A stretch of 64,000 nucleotides of DNA from the NCBI GenBank assembly GCA_014529385.2, contig CM043961.1:17774478-17838477 (forward strand), in the 5' to 3' direction. Under the pieces are notes generated by a model, which saw only the letters and a list, made by a program, of their open reading frames with translations, ran no database searches and was not told the DNA's origin. Each line of letters starts with the position of its first letter. Positions within the stretch are counted from its first letter, which is position 1. This stretch comes from Adiantum capillus-veneris (lineage: Eukaryota > Streptophyta > Polypodiopsida > Polypodiales > Pteridaceae). Below are positions 22,304 to 33,593 of this stretch, one piece after another. A program made the translations under genes and the position numbers.

Positions 22304-22307
<4 letters not shown>

Positions 22308-22572
22308 TACCCTATCCCTCTCATCTTTGTGTAGTAAAGGGGGGTGGATATGGAACGATTATGAGCATATGACATAGTACTTCCCTTTTCATATCCTTTC
22401 ATATTTTATCTTGTAATCCATTCTAAACTAAACTAATAGAAATAATGTTTGGCATTTTGTTCAAGGAATCACACATGAAATTATGTTTGATAGGTTTTTG
22501 TATGATCTCAATGTAGCTAAGAATATCACCAGCACGCAACTACTTGGAACTATATTTGGAACTACTTCAAGG

Positions 22573-22975
<403 letters not shown>

Positions 22976-23598
22976 CACATGCAGATTCTACTATCATCCT
23001 TAAAGGGCAAATATGACCTATTGGATGAAAAATACATATGATGTACTTTCTATGGGGTTGATAACTGATTCTCAAGGCTCCAAGATCGTAGTGATGAGAA
23101 TCTCTTGGAGACCCCACATATGGCTAGCAAAGAAAAGTGTGTAGGTCTAAGTCATGGCAAAAGTGTGAGGGAGGCAAGTTCAGATGTGAGAAAAGATTGA
23201 ACAATCAGTAGAGTGTAGCACTTATACTCTCAAACTTGTTGTGGACATAATGTGCATAGTTGATGTGACTCTTTTTTATTGTCCCAATGTCCTGTCTCAC
23301 ATGAAGGGGAGTGGGAGCCAAGCTGGATGGTTGAGATAGTGTGTGTCATTGACAAGGGGATAGTCTCAAGCATATAAGGACGAGTATGATTTCGCAATAG
23401 AGAGTCCACATCGTGGCTGGAATCTCATGGCTGAATATATGGGGAAAAGAGAACGTAATGTGGTCAAAAGCTGAGCACTCAAGTAGTGTGTGGTACTCAC
23501 TCTCTCGCACTTGACGAGGGCATAAGGTGCAAAGTCGATGAGACTCCTCGCCAGTGCCCCAACGTCCTGTCTCGTAGCGTAGAGAATGGGAGCTAAGA
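22976..23598. repeat. Intergenic stretch with a diverged internal repeat
   Basis: No coding sequence seen. Two blocks (about 23217-23320 and 23490-23595) share words such as GTCCTGTCTC and GGGAGC(C/T)AAG in the same order and look like an old duplication about 275 bp apart. Confidence 0.45.
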
Positions 23599-23610
23599 CG
23601 GGGGGGGGGG

Positions 23611-23677
<67 letters not shown>

Positions 23678-23684
23678 GGGGGGG
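23599..23684. repeat. 86-nt all-purine tract: G15-(AG)27-G18
   Basis: An uninterrupted homopurine run of a G stretch, AG repeats and a second G stretch. It is nearly mirror-symmetric. Confidence 0.95.
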
Positions 23685-24540
23685 TTTGGAGAGAGGAATA
23701 TAAAATGAGAGAAAATTTTCCAAAACACTATAACCCAAGATTTTGCAACTTTAACTGGGTCAAAATACAATGAACCTCTTTTTTACAAACACTATGTGGA
23801 CGGGGGTGTGTGTGTGTGTATGGGTTGTTGAGAAGATAGAGGAAGAGAAGAATAGAGAGACGATACATGAATCTTGCAACCCCAAAGTGTGTAGAATATT
23901 CACACTAGATGCCTATATGTAGAGGGGACCTAGGGACTCTATATAGAACAACTATATATATAGCTCAACAGCCCCCCTCAAACAAAGATCCTTAATTGTG
24001 GATGAAAAGATACTTGGGGGCTCAAGAAGAAACCCACAGCTTCATATATACACACCGTTATATTAAATATCATTGTATTTTACAAAGAATATTATTGAGG
24101 AGCTACATCACTCCTATCAATACAATGATGGTCTCAAAAGACTCAAGAAAAATGTCTATTTAAAAAGATTTCATAGGAAAAATGCCATTGACTTTTATCT
24201 TTAGAAGTGTCCACCAACTTTAGTTTGTCAAACTCAAGTTATGTGTAATGTGCTAACAACTCAAAATCACAGAGTACAATATAGAATTTTTTATAATGTT
24301 AGAGAAATGCACAAGTACAATGTCTTTGGAGATGGTTCACGATGCCTCTCTTTTGACAACATTGAAATAAACGAAACATAACATTACATATAATCTCACA
24401 TAATATGAATATCCAATGCATGTAATAGATATACACGTATATTATGCCAACATGAAAATAATACAATGGGGCCCCTAATATGCATATGCTCTCTTTGGTA
24501 TAAAAGACTAAATATAATCATCACATCATGGAATAATAAT
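23685..24540. other. AT-rich non-coding stretch
   Basis: Short (GT) and (TA) runs near 23805-23820 and 23950-23965; otherwise I see no gene, repeat border or motif. Confidence 0.5.
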
Positions 24541-24720
24541 CATCTCAATGATAAACAATCAGTACGAAAAAAAATTAGTTATGAAAATATATCATGGCAT
24601 CATGGAACAACTCCATGAAATAGTAATCATCTCAGTAACAAACAATCAGAACGAATGATTTGTAATCATCATGAAAACGTATCATGCCATCACGGAGCAA
24701 TTCCATGGAAAAATAACCAT
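24541..24720. repeat. 89-bp minisatellite, left part
   Basis: Units starting CATCTCA at 24541, 24628 and 24718, with internal words ACAAACAATCAG, TGTAATCATCATGAAAACG and CAACTCCATG. The third unit is cut by the CACTA element and resumes at 42001. Confidence 0.8.
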
Positions 24721-25030
24721 CACTACAAGAGGTGCTTAAGGCTTGTGACGGCCTTAGCGACAAAAATAGATGGGGATTTTTTAATCCTTGACATCGCTAT
24801 TAGCATTGCAACAAGAACGTTGTTATGGGCATCGCTATGGCAATCGCTATAATTGTCGTTATAAGCATCTCTATGGCGGCGCCTATAGCGACAATCATAG
24901 TGAATGTGCAGGTATCAATATAGTGCCGTTGTTAATGATGCCTATAGCAATGTTCATAGCGATTGTGCAGGTCCCAATATAGTGACACTATATATCCCAA
25001 AATAATGATGCTTATAGCGACGTCCGAGGA
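24721..25030. repeat. CACTA left terminal and subterminal repeats
   Basis: TIR followed by about nine TAGCGA / TCGCTA words in both orientations (for example ATCGCTAT near 24794 and 24841, CTATAGCGAC at 24881 and 25012). In En/Spm such motifs are bound by the TnpA-type protein. Confidence 0.75.
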
Positions 25031-25702
25031 TTAAGAAATTTGGTGGCAGGGCACACAATGCCCTACCACCCAATCAACCATATTGAACATAATACAAAAG
25101 CATAGAATTGACGAAAGCATAGTGAATTGACAAAACATAGAAATGACGAAAGCATAGTGAATCGCGAAAAGCATAGCATACTAAACAAATCATGGGCAAA
25201 TAAACTTGAACACATTGATTCATTGTTAAGTTGGATCAAAATGTACGATTTACAAATAATATAATTGCCATTATGAAAAACTGCAGAACTAAATTACATT
25301 GTTGTGAATCATCTACAAAATTGACGCATACACACCATCTCCTAATATATGCTATATAGAAGTAAGACTAGTGCTAACTAGGGCTAGTTTGATGTCGGCT
25401 AATCTGACGTCTCATTGCGATCCAACGGCGTATTTGTCGGATTTTGCAAAAATAAACAATAAAAATTTCTATAAGTATAAACACACAAATATAAAACAAT
25501 CTAATAGCATATTTTTAAAATACAATAGAATTCAAAGCGTAAAGTTAAGGAACTACCAAGTCGGGTCGAGAGCTCGGAATGTCCATAAGGGTGTTTAAGC
25601 CCTTTTTGCGTGCATACTTGCGCTCGTATGGTGTGGGGTCATGTCAAATCATAGACCACTGTTCAGGACACACAAAGAAAATGTTATGTTAAAATTTAAG
25701 CT
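25031..25702. other. CACTA interior without recognisable gene
   Basis: AT-rich, no ORF with a known motif. It lies downstream of the TNP-24-like remnant and may be its 3' untranslated part. Confidence 0.4.
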
Positions 25703-25966
25703 TTACAAATACCCAAAACTACTAAACCTAGAGATCAATGCAATAACACTTATAAAGTTAGCCTCAAATGATGTCCATCTGCCACTCCTCAAGTAGTGTG
25801 ATCTCCCTGCCTCTACTCGCGCTTTGGATGCCTCCTTTTGTTGCTTCCACTTGTCATGACTCTTGCGGGCTTCTTGCTTGGCAATCTTCCAATCTTCTTT
25901 AGTCAGCCAAGCTGGCTTGCTCCACCCATGCTTTATTGCTTTCTGCACTTCAGAGAGCTTGTGCAT
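25703..25966 (-). pseudogene. CACTA second gene: transposase_24-like fragment
   Basis: 87 codons with KPAWLTKEDWKIAKQEA then KWKQQKEASKARVEAGRSHY and a G-R-x-S/T-F ending. The pattern P-x-W-L-x(4)-W, Lys-rich helix, R-x(4)-G-x-S-H is that of the plant transposase_24 (Ptta/En-Spm) domain, typically the second CACTA gene product. It lies at the 3' side of the transposase across the inserted retroelement, as expected. Only the core of the domain is open; the family protein is normally several hundred residues. Confidence 0.5.
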
Positions 25967-26097
25967 ATCTTAATCGCACATTCACACCCTTATTAAGTCT
26001 TCATTGAAGTGCTCTTTCCAATTTTCCACGAGAAACTCATCATGAAACATGCTTACGACTCTCTCTTTCAATTCATTGGGCTCTCACTCCATTTATT

Positions 26098-26394
26098 TGA
26101 GAGATACCCCTCCCAAGATGTCTATGCACAAAATACACAATTTACACCTTTATCCAATTTTTCATATACAAATTTCATTATACAATTTCCAATATACATC
26201 AAAGTTGCAAAAGCATTTACATAGGGGAGGGATTCTCAACGCCCGACTTTGCATGGAGTTCAAGCCATGAGCTAGACTCCATCCAGAGGCACTTAACGAC
26301 TAGCGTTTCCTCTGAATGGGTGTTATGAATGAAGCATATTCATGAAAAAATAACATTGTGGAGGGTGAATATATGTGTACACCGCATTGCAAAA

Positions 26395-26480
<86 letters not shown>
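26098..26480 (-). repeat. LTR-like copy (3' side) of an inserted minus-strand retroelement
   Basis: Begins TGAGAGATACCCCTCCC and matches 36209-36501 over about 290 bp (shared words include AAAATACACAA, GGGTGTTATGAATGAAGC and AATAACATTGTGGA). The match ends at a (AG)41 tract (26396-26477). The outer border is fixed by the match; the inner border is not resolved. Confidence 0.6.
26396..26477. repeat. (AG)41 microsatellite
   Basis: Uninterrupted AG dinucleotides within the left LTR-like copy; the right copy has only AGAGAG at the same place. Confidence 0.95.
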
Positions 26481-26481
<1 letters not shown>

Positions 26482-26559
26482 TGGAGGGTGAAATAGAGTG
26501 CACAAAGACATGAGAGAATAGCAATAGAGAATATTTAAATACCCCATCTAAATGAAACA

Positions 26560-29500
26560 AGAAACCGTGTATTAATGCAATAACAAAATCTGGGTATACT
26601 GTAACATCAAAAGAAGTATATCACAATAACTAGCACAGCACCGGACCCTGTCTAGCGGACCCTGTCTAGGGGAAGACTGGTCCACCCATCCACTTCTACT
26701 CTACTACGGACAAAGAGAATTTCACTTCGTCGAGAGCGACTAGAACACCTCCAACCAACCTGAGCCAGACATAGGCTGAGGCTGCTTCGTCTCTCTCCAT
26801 GAACTTGAGCTCTAAAAGGATCCTAAATATTATCAAGTGGTAGGGTATCAACACCATCCATACCAGTTTAGGCATCACGCCTCTTCGATGCCCAGCATTG
26901 GGTGTTTAGGCAAAGCCATGGCAAGATCTCCGATGCATTAGCTATGTAGGTCATTCAACCCCCGATGCACTAACCGTATAGATGAGACTAATAAAAAAAG
27001 AAGACGTAGGTAACACCCCCGACCCATCAAAGCCCTAGGTCAATGATCCTTTTATCTAAGACTAATCGATGTAGGTGATCCTAGTCTTAAAGAGATTCCA
27101 CCATGGGAAACATAACACATGAGTCCAATCATAATAGCATCTTCCATATTCACAAACAATCTTTTCCAAGCAGCTAGATTGTACAGGGTCTCTATTTACA
27201 CATCTACCATAAACCATCCAAATCACTTCATGATCCAATCCCAAAACCATAAATCATAATCCAATCACATCACGCGGGTGAGCACTCCACTCAACTTGGG
27301 GTAAGGCACAACCAACCCTGCATAATCACTTTAGAACATAACATGGCTGCAAAAATTTTGGCTGCATTTCGTGAGATAACCATATCCAAAAAACAAACCA
27401 AGAGCCACACCGGCTTCCATCATAAAAATCACAACCATAATCCATGAGGGATTTGAGTCCTTAACCATATTCACACTGAATCCAACTCCCACACTTGGAG
27501 TTTGACATATCCAATGCAATCAAACTGAGCTCACACGTATGGCCCTCAAGACATGAACCCTTTATGCATAAAATAAGTTTGACCAGCAACTAAACATGAT
27601 ATCAAAATCCAATTCTGAAAATATTCAATCATGCATAATTGATGCATCATATTTTCACTTCACCCCCTTAGCACATAGAGCTAGTTTTGACCTAGAAAGG
27701 TGGAGAGCAATCATAGTCATGCACATGAGGCATCCACATCTATCCGTAAGGTTCCATACATCATATGATATCATTCCATCAACATAAACATGATGCAAAA
27801 AGGCTATGACACTTAGGTCGACCATAAACCATAACTTCACATATATTCGAAAAAAAACTTTTTACCATTTCTGGGTGCATACATAACATGAAAATGAAAG
27901 CATTTGACCTAAAACCAATGCATCAAGTTCAGCTCCATAATATAGACTAACACCTCATCTTATCACTTTTCCCATATGATACTTGTGTACAAATGCTAAC
28001 ACAAACATAAAGCCACTTTATTCATATTTGTCTGTGCGATTCGGTTTGACTAACCATCTACACTCACACAAATTTATGGGCATCTAATTTTGAAATCAAA
28101 TCACCAAAATAAATCATAAATCATATATAAACAGCTTGGTTAACTCATGACGTCATATGGTACCCCCCCCCCCCGTGGTAGCACCCCTACACGCCTAGGA
28201 GGTAAACCCGATTATGGAATAATTAATAACTCGCATACCCAAAGTGATAACAAAGACCTAAATATATTTATCATTAAGTTTAATGAATATTTTCAATTTG
28301 CTAAGTGGGTTTGCCCATCTGGTGAATCTATATAGTGGTTCTCTAAGGAGCCCGGGGTCCAAAAATTTGACTGTGCAGTGGGCAACAAGCTGTTCTTTTT
28401 ACCATAGCTCTTAGCTCGTGCGTGGTTATCACATGGCACCCAAGAGAAAAAATGTTATAAATAATGTGTTTTACCTTTGAATTAAAGTGTTTGGACTTAT
28501 TCATAACAATTTGTGAGTTATGATGTTCCTATCGCTTATGTGACGTGAAATAAAAAGTGCTTTTTATGTATGCATGTGACCATAAACACATTGTGTATAT
28601 AAATCAGTGTGTTAAAGATATGAAATAATCATGGAGCGACTTCATACGTACTCGGCAAGTCTATATCTACACTCGTATATGGAAAAATAACCACCATAAG
28701 GGTATCTACTCCGAAAAAAAAAAACACACACACACACACACAGATGATTGCTATGGAGTTTAGAGCTTCTCACGTGCTTTAGAATTGATTAAGACTATCA
28801 AAAGGATTCTTGTTTTGCGGCAAGAGAGCGGTGATGAGAGCTATGTAGAGGTTTTTACCACAAGAGCCTTTGGAGAATGCGTACACCGTGAAATGAGAGA
28901 GGAGATAGTAGGCAACAAGTAGAAAGAGAGTATTCTTCTTCTTCTTCTTCTTCTTCTTCTTCTTCTTCCCGTAAACAAGAGAAGAGCTTATGGAGATGGT
29001 GATGAAGAGCCTACACCACTCCGTATATTAGTTACGTATTGCCTTGCGGTAGTAGACGCAACTGAAGGCACTGAAAACTGAGCACTCCCTACCAATTTAT
29101 AGGCACTGCAATAGGCGAGAGTGATGCCCAAGCCAGTGACTAGCGTCTCCTTCTCAACTAGAAATAGCTCCATGCTTTTTGGAACTTTTCTAAAGACATG
29201 GCTTGGCTTTTATTGGTCAACTTTCCTACTTACCATTCAATTTTTGCAGTAAAAATTGACTAATCGATTAGTATTCCTACAATTAATGAAACCGAGACTA
29301 GACTATGCCGCACCTTGATGCCCCGACATAATTATGACTTTCCCGTACTGTCGTGGTGTATTTACGGTACTTCTTTTTATTAAAAAAATTCACGTAAAAA
29401 TTTCGTTCAATCTCATTTTTTCTTCGGGTAGTCATTTTTAAATCTGATGGAGACTAAAAATAATATATTTATGTTTACGTCATCAAAGAGCACGTTGCTT

Positions 29501-29696
29501 TTAAAAAACATCGAAAAGCATGAAAAGCTAAAAATAGTGTAAAAAGAAAAAAAAATAATCTAAAATAGAACCACGGGTTCCCCTCGTCCACTAAAATAAG
29601 AAAGAGGGGCTTGCTTTTTTTCTAAAAAGCACTAAAAATCATGAAAAGCTAAAATTAAGGTCAGAATGAGGAATGAGGAATTATCCCAATTGAGCG
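26560..29696. other. Non-coding 3' flank of dead Ty3 element
   Basis: About 3.1 kb with no credible gene. Contains a C12 run (28163-28174), a short (CA)n near 28724-28741 and (TTC)12 (28933-28969). GGTAACACCCCCGACCC near 27010 resembles an inverted LTR start of some plant Ty3 elements, but no partner copy was found. Confidence 0.4.
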
Positions 29697-30480
29697 TTAA
29701 AATGAGGAATTATACGCAAATTCAACCGAATATAAATATCTGGTCCATTTACCATGCTCATGCATACAATAATCTCTTAACATGTCTTCAATGATTTGAC
29801 CAATCCTTTCTGTCTGCCCATCAGTTTGAGGGTGATAAGTAGTACTAAAGGCCAACTGGGTTCTTGTAGCTGAGAATAAAGCCTTCCAAAAATTTGAGGT
29901 GAACTTGTATCGCGATAAAAAATTATACGTTGAGGTAAACCATGACACATAAAGACACCTTTCATGAAGACTTGAGCTATATTCTTAGCCCTAAATGTTG
30001 TCTTGACTGGAAACAAATGGGTCATTTATGTAATCATCTCAACAACCACAAAAATAGAGTCATATCCTAGAGATGTAAGAAGTCCTGTAATGAAATCCAT
30101 GGATATGCATTCCCATCTCATTTGTGGTGCATAAATAGGTTAAAGCTTACCGGGGTATTGAACATGTTCAGCTTTAATACGTTGACACATTAAACATCTT
30201 GTAACATAGTTCAACACATCACGCTTTAGTCCTGGCCAAAAGAAACTCTTCCTTGCAGTAGTGTAAGTATTAATGTATCATGTGTGTCCTACTATAGGTA
30301 TATTGTGAGCTTCATGTAGTATTTGAAGCTTGATCCCATCTTGATTAGGGATACTAAGACAGTTACTAAAGTAAAGATCATTGTTTTGAACATGGAAGCC
30401 TTTGATTTGCCTCTCTTGCTTCTCTGTGCAATTATTTTAGTTCATCAAGTACTGGATTTTTATGTAATAACAGTCCTCCT
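29697..30480 (-). pseudogene. Dead Ty3 element: integrase
   Basis: Minus-strand pieces show the zinc site (LHEAHNIPIVGHT ... FFWPGLKRDVLNYVTRCLMCQ), the start of the core (WECISMDFITGL, first Asp), and FSTTYHPQTDGQTERIGQI (Glu region), with AYNSSF near the end. Frames change between 30025-29777 and 29948-29697 and stops are frequent. No chromodomain was found downstream before coding similarity is lost. Confidence 0.75.
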
Positions 30481-30499
30481 GAGATATACCTTCTCGAAT

Positions 30500-31192
30500 G
30501 AGGTCAATTAAGGAGGTAGTAAAGGTTGTGACAGCCGCTACAGTGCTCTTCCTACTTAAGCACAATCACAATGTTCTCCTTTCCAGGTTTATGTTCAATT
30601 CCAAAATCATATTTGCATAATAACTCTATCCATCTTTGTTGCCGCATAATAGTAAGGTCATGTTGGATGTAGAACCACTTCAAGCTTTTATGATCAATAT
30701 GTAGTTCAAATCTCGTTTCAAAAAAATAATGTCACAATACTTTAAGAGCATGCACAACGGCTAATATTTCCAAGTCACGTGTAGGATAATTCAACTCATT
30801 TGTAACTTACGAGATTCATAAGCTACTGGTCTTTCTTCTTGAGATAATACGCCCCTGATTGCTTATCCACTTGCATCAGTGACCACAATGAATGTCTTTG
30901 ATAAGTCCAAAAGCTACAATATTGGAGCATTCACCAAAGCTTCTTTGAGAATCTCAAAACTAGCTTGAGCACGTTCATTCCAAGTAATCACTTTAGCCTT
31001 CTTAAGTGTATTAGTCAATGGAGATGCAATCTTAGAGTAGCCTTCAATGAAAGTACAATACCATCCTGTTAAACCAAGAAATCCACGTACTTCTTTAATC
31101 AATTTTGGCATAGGCCAAGCTACAACAACTTTGATCTTACTTGGATCAATAGAAACACCATCCTTAGATACAATAAATCCCAAATAATCCAC
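30500..31192 (-). pseudogene. Dead Ty3 element: RT thumb and RNase H
   Basis: 31192-30914 is open: YLGFIVSKDGVSIDPSKI, EVRGFLGLTGWYCTFIEGYSKIA and KALVNAPIL-like helices, the RT-RNase H junction. RNase H then shows VVTDASG and RPVAYESRKL but decays with several stops toward 30500. Confidence 0.75.
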
Positions 31193-31325
31193 CTTGTCAA
31201 TGAAGAAGGTGCATTTACTATGCTACAACAACTTTGATCTTACTTGGATCAATAGAAAAACCATCCTTAACTACAATAAATCTCAAATAATCCACCTTGT
31301 CAGTGAAGAAGGTGCATTTTTTATG
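31120..31325 (-). repeat. 103-bp tandem duplication inside dead RT gene
   Basis: Blocks starting CTACAACAACTTTGATC at 31120 and 31223 run side by side with few differences. 103 is not a multiple of three, so the duplication itself breaks the reading frame. Confidence 0.8.
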
Positions 31326-31329
31326 CTTA

Positions 31330-32010
31330 CATAAAGTTGATTTTGACGGAGAAGTTCAAGTACTTGTCACACATTTGTTCATGCTCTTCTTTGTTTCTTG
31401 AGTAAACTAGGATATCATCAAAGAAGACAAGAACAAAATCATCAAGATGCTCTCAAAACACATCAGTCTCATGAGACGATTAAAATTTGCAAGAGCATTT
31501 GTAAGTCCAAAAGGCATAACTGTAAATTCATAATGTCCAAAATGAGTGTTAAATCGTGCCTTTGTTATATCCTCCTCCTTAATTCGGATTTGGTAATATC
31601 TTGACTTAAGCTTAATTTTTGTGAAGAAAGAAGCTCCATGTAATCGATCAAGTAACTCATCAATCCTTGGTATTGCATACTTATTCTTGGCTGTTACCTG
31701 ATTCAATCCACGATAATCAATACAAAGACGTAGAGTACCATCCTTCTTTTCATTAAAGAGAGCAAGAGTATCTGATTCAATCCACTATAATCAATACAAA
31801 GACGTAGAGAACCATCCTTCTTCTAATTAAAGAGAACAAGAGTACTCCATGGAGAAACACTAGGTCACATGAAGCCTTGTTCAAGAAATTGAGTCAGTCG
31901 CTCCTTGAAATCTGTAGATTCAAGGACCGACATTTTGTATGGCCTACAGGCAACTAGTTGAGCTCCTAGAATAAGCTCTATTGCATGATCAACATCATGC
32001 TTATGCAGTA
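31330..32010 (-). pseudogene. Dead Ty3 element: RT fingers and palm
   Basis: 31706-31407 holds [32 protein letters not shown] and a [13 protein letters not shown] block. The catalytic motif follows across a frame change as FFDDILVYS near 31400. A 74-bp tandem duplication (31700-31847) disrupts the upstream part. Conserved spacing leaves no doubt about Ty3-type RT. Confidence 0.8.
31700..31847 (-). repeat. 74-bp tandem duplication inside dead RT gene
   Basis: Copies starting GATTCAATCCAC at 31700 and 31774, several differences, out of frame. Confidence 0.75.
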
Positions 32011-32011
32011 A

Positions 32012-32466
32012 CTATAAAAGTTCTTTGGAAAATACATCATCAGATTCCGTTAGCCATTTGGGTTCACGTGAATCTAGCTTCTTCTCCTTAGGGTTAAGCT
32101 TTACTGCGTAAATCATTTCATTCTTCCTATGACTCTTCATAAGCTCGGTAAAGCTCACTCGTTTGAGTTTAGGCTTCCGAGTAACTGTAACTCTGGAGTT
32201 TTGATTATTTGCAAAAGTCAATGAAGCATCTTTGCAATGTATGTGGCATCATTGGCCTTAAGCCAATCCCTTCCTAGGATTCTATCATAGATTCTTATGG
32301 GTAAGACTTTGAAGTTTGCAAAAGTATTGTGACCATCCAAAAGAAAATTCAAGTTACCCACTGAAGTAGAAGATTTAACCTTCCTACATGTAGCTAATTC
32401 CATTATAAGGTCAATATCAGGGTGTTCAAAGTTATTTCCATTGTTGTTATTGTTATTGGTGAGCAT
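32012..32466 (-). pseudogene. Dead Ty3 element: protease C-terminal half and linker
   Basis: LLDGHNTFANFKVLPIRIYD followed by RILGRDWLKANDAT is the second half of a plant Ty3 retropepsin (VLP-x(3)-YD-x-ILG-x-DWL). The DSGA half is missing; an Asn run sits in its place. 32221-32012 covers the linker before RT. Confidence 0.7.
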
Positions 32467-33452
32467 TCAATTTTGGACAAAAGGTAGGTTGCCTGGTCTA
32501 AAGTTCTATTGGTTTTGAGGTTGTCTCTGACTTTGGTGGAAGTTCTCCTAGTTGAAGTTCCTCTAACATGACCTGTAGGCGGTCTAGGTCTAAAATTTCC
32601 AAAATTCCATTTCGAGTTGAAGTTTCTCAGTTCATAATTTTCCACCAATCCTGTGAGGCTTGAGTTGTTAAATGGACAATCTCTGGACTGATGGTCAGGA
32701 TCAAGACAAGTATAACACAAATGATCCCGTCTGGCCTTCATACGTAATAAGCTCTCTCTTCTTTGTTGTGAATTACCAGACCTTTGTTCCTCCTCTGGAC
32801 GAGGTCTTTTGACTTCACAAACAGGAGGAGGTTTTGGTTTTCTCTTTCCACTATTGGATCACTCTAGCTGAAAAGGGTTTCCCGCATCAAGGACATCTAC
32901 AAAGTTGATAATACGAAGACTCTGGAGTCTAGTCTTCATAGGATTATGTAACCCTAACACGAATCGAGCTACCTTGACCTCTTAAGTCATCCCTGCTAGA
33001 GCATACTTGACAAGGGTCAAGAAATGTTGATATTATGATTCAAGATCTTTGGTTCCTTGAGTACAATCAAGAAATGCATTCATATGGTTTGAATGATAAA
33101 CATGGTTCTAATAGTTCTTCTTGAGCCGAGTCTTAAGATAATCCCAAGTTGTTGTATTAGGGTCAACATTGTTTTCTGTGCAATGGTCTCTACACCATCG
33201 CTTGGCTGTTTTTTCTAATTTGAACTTAGCAATAATAGATTTGTTTTCTGTAAATGAATGATACAAATCAAAGTAGTCATCCATGCGCTCAATCCAATAT
33301 TCAAGAACCTTGCCTATACCTTTGCCTTCTCTAGTAAAGTTTCCAAGTTGAGACTTGTGAAGCATAGAATCGATGTCCCTATCAATGATGGTTTGTTGAG
33401 GAGAAATAGGGGCATTGGTGTTAGCAGCAGCCACATTTCCTCTAGGAGGCAT
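32403..33452 (-). pseudogene. Dead Ty3 element: gag with CCHC knuckle
   Basis: Starts at ATG 33452. 33452-33108 has the Gag core (VLEYWIERMDDYFDLYHS, IAKFKLEKTAKRWCRDH, TTTWDYLKTRLKKNY). In-frame sequence continues after a stop and ends in the knuckle CYTCLDPDHQSRDC (32741-32403 piece). Layout and length fit a chromovirus-type Gag. Confidence 0.75.
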
Positions 33453-33593
33453 GGTAACTTATTGCACCATATCGACCAAGGTCACTCTTAGTACAATATT
33501 CTAGTCCGCTCGAAGTCCTTTTAGCAAAATAAAATAGACGGTTGAGAATAAGATAAGAGATAGTAGGAAAAAGAATAATAAATTAATTAATTT

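Noticed and set aside
21820-22377. Long open frames across CT, GT and GA tracts (also near 22461-23117, 23346-23770, 44320-45000 and similar)
   Set aside because: They only translate dinucleotide repeats (Leu-Ser, Thr-His, Arg-Glu, Cys-Val runs) and lack any domain.
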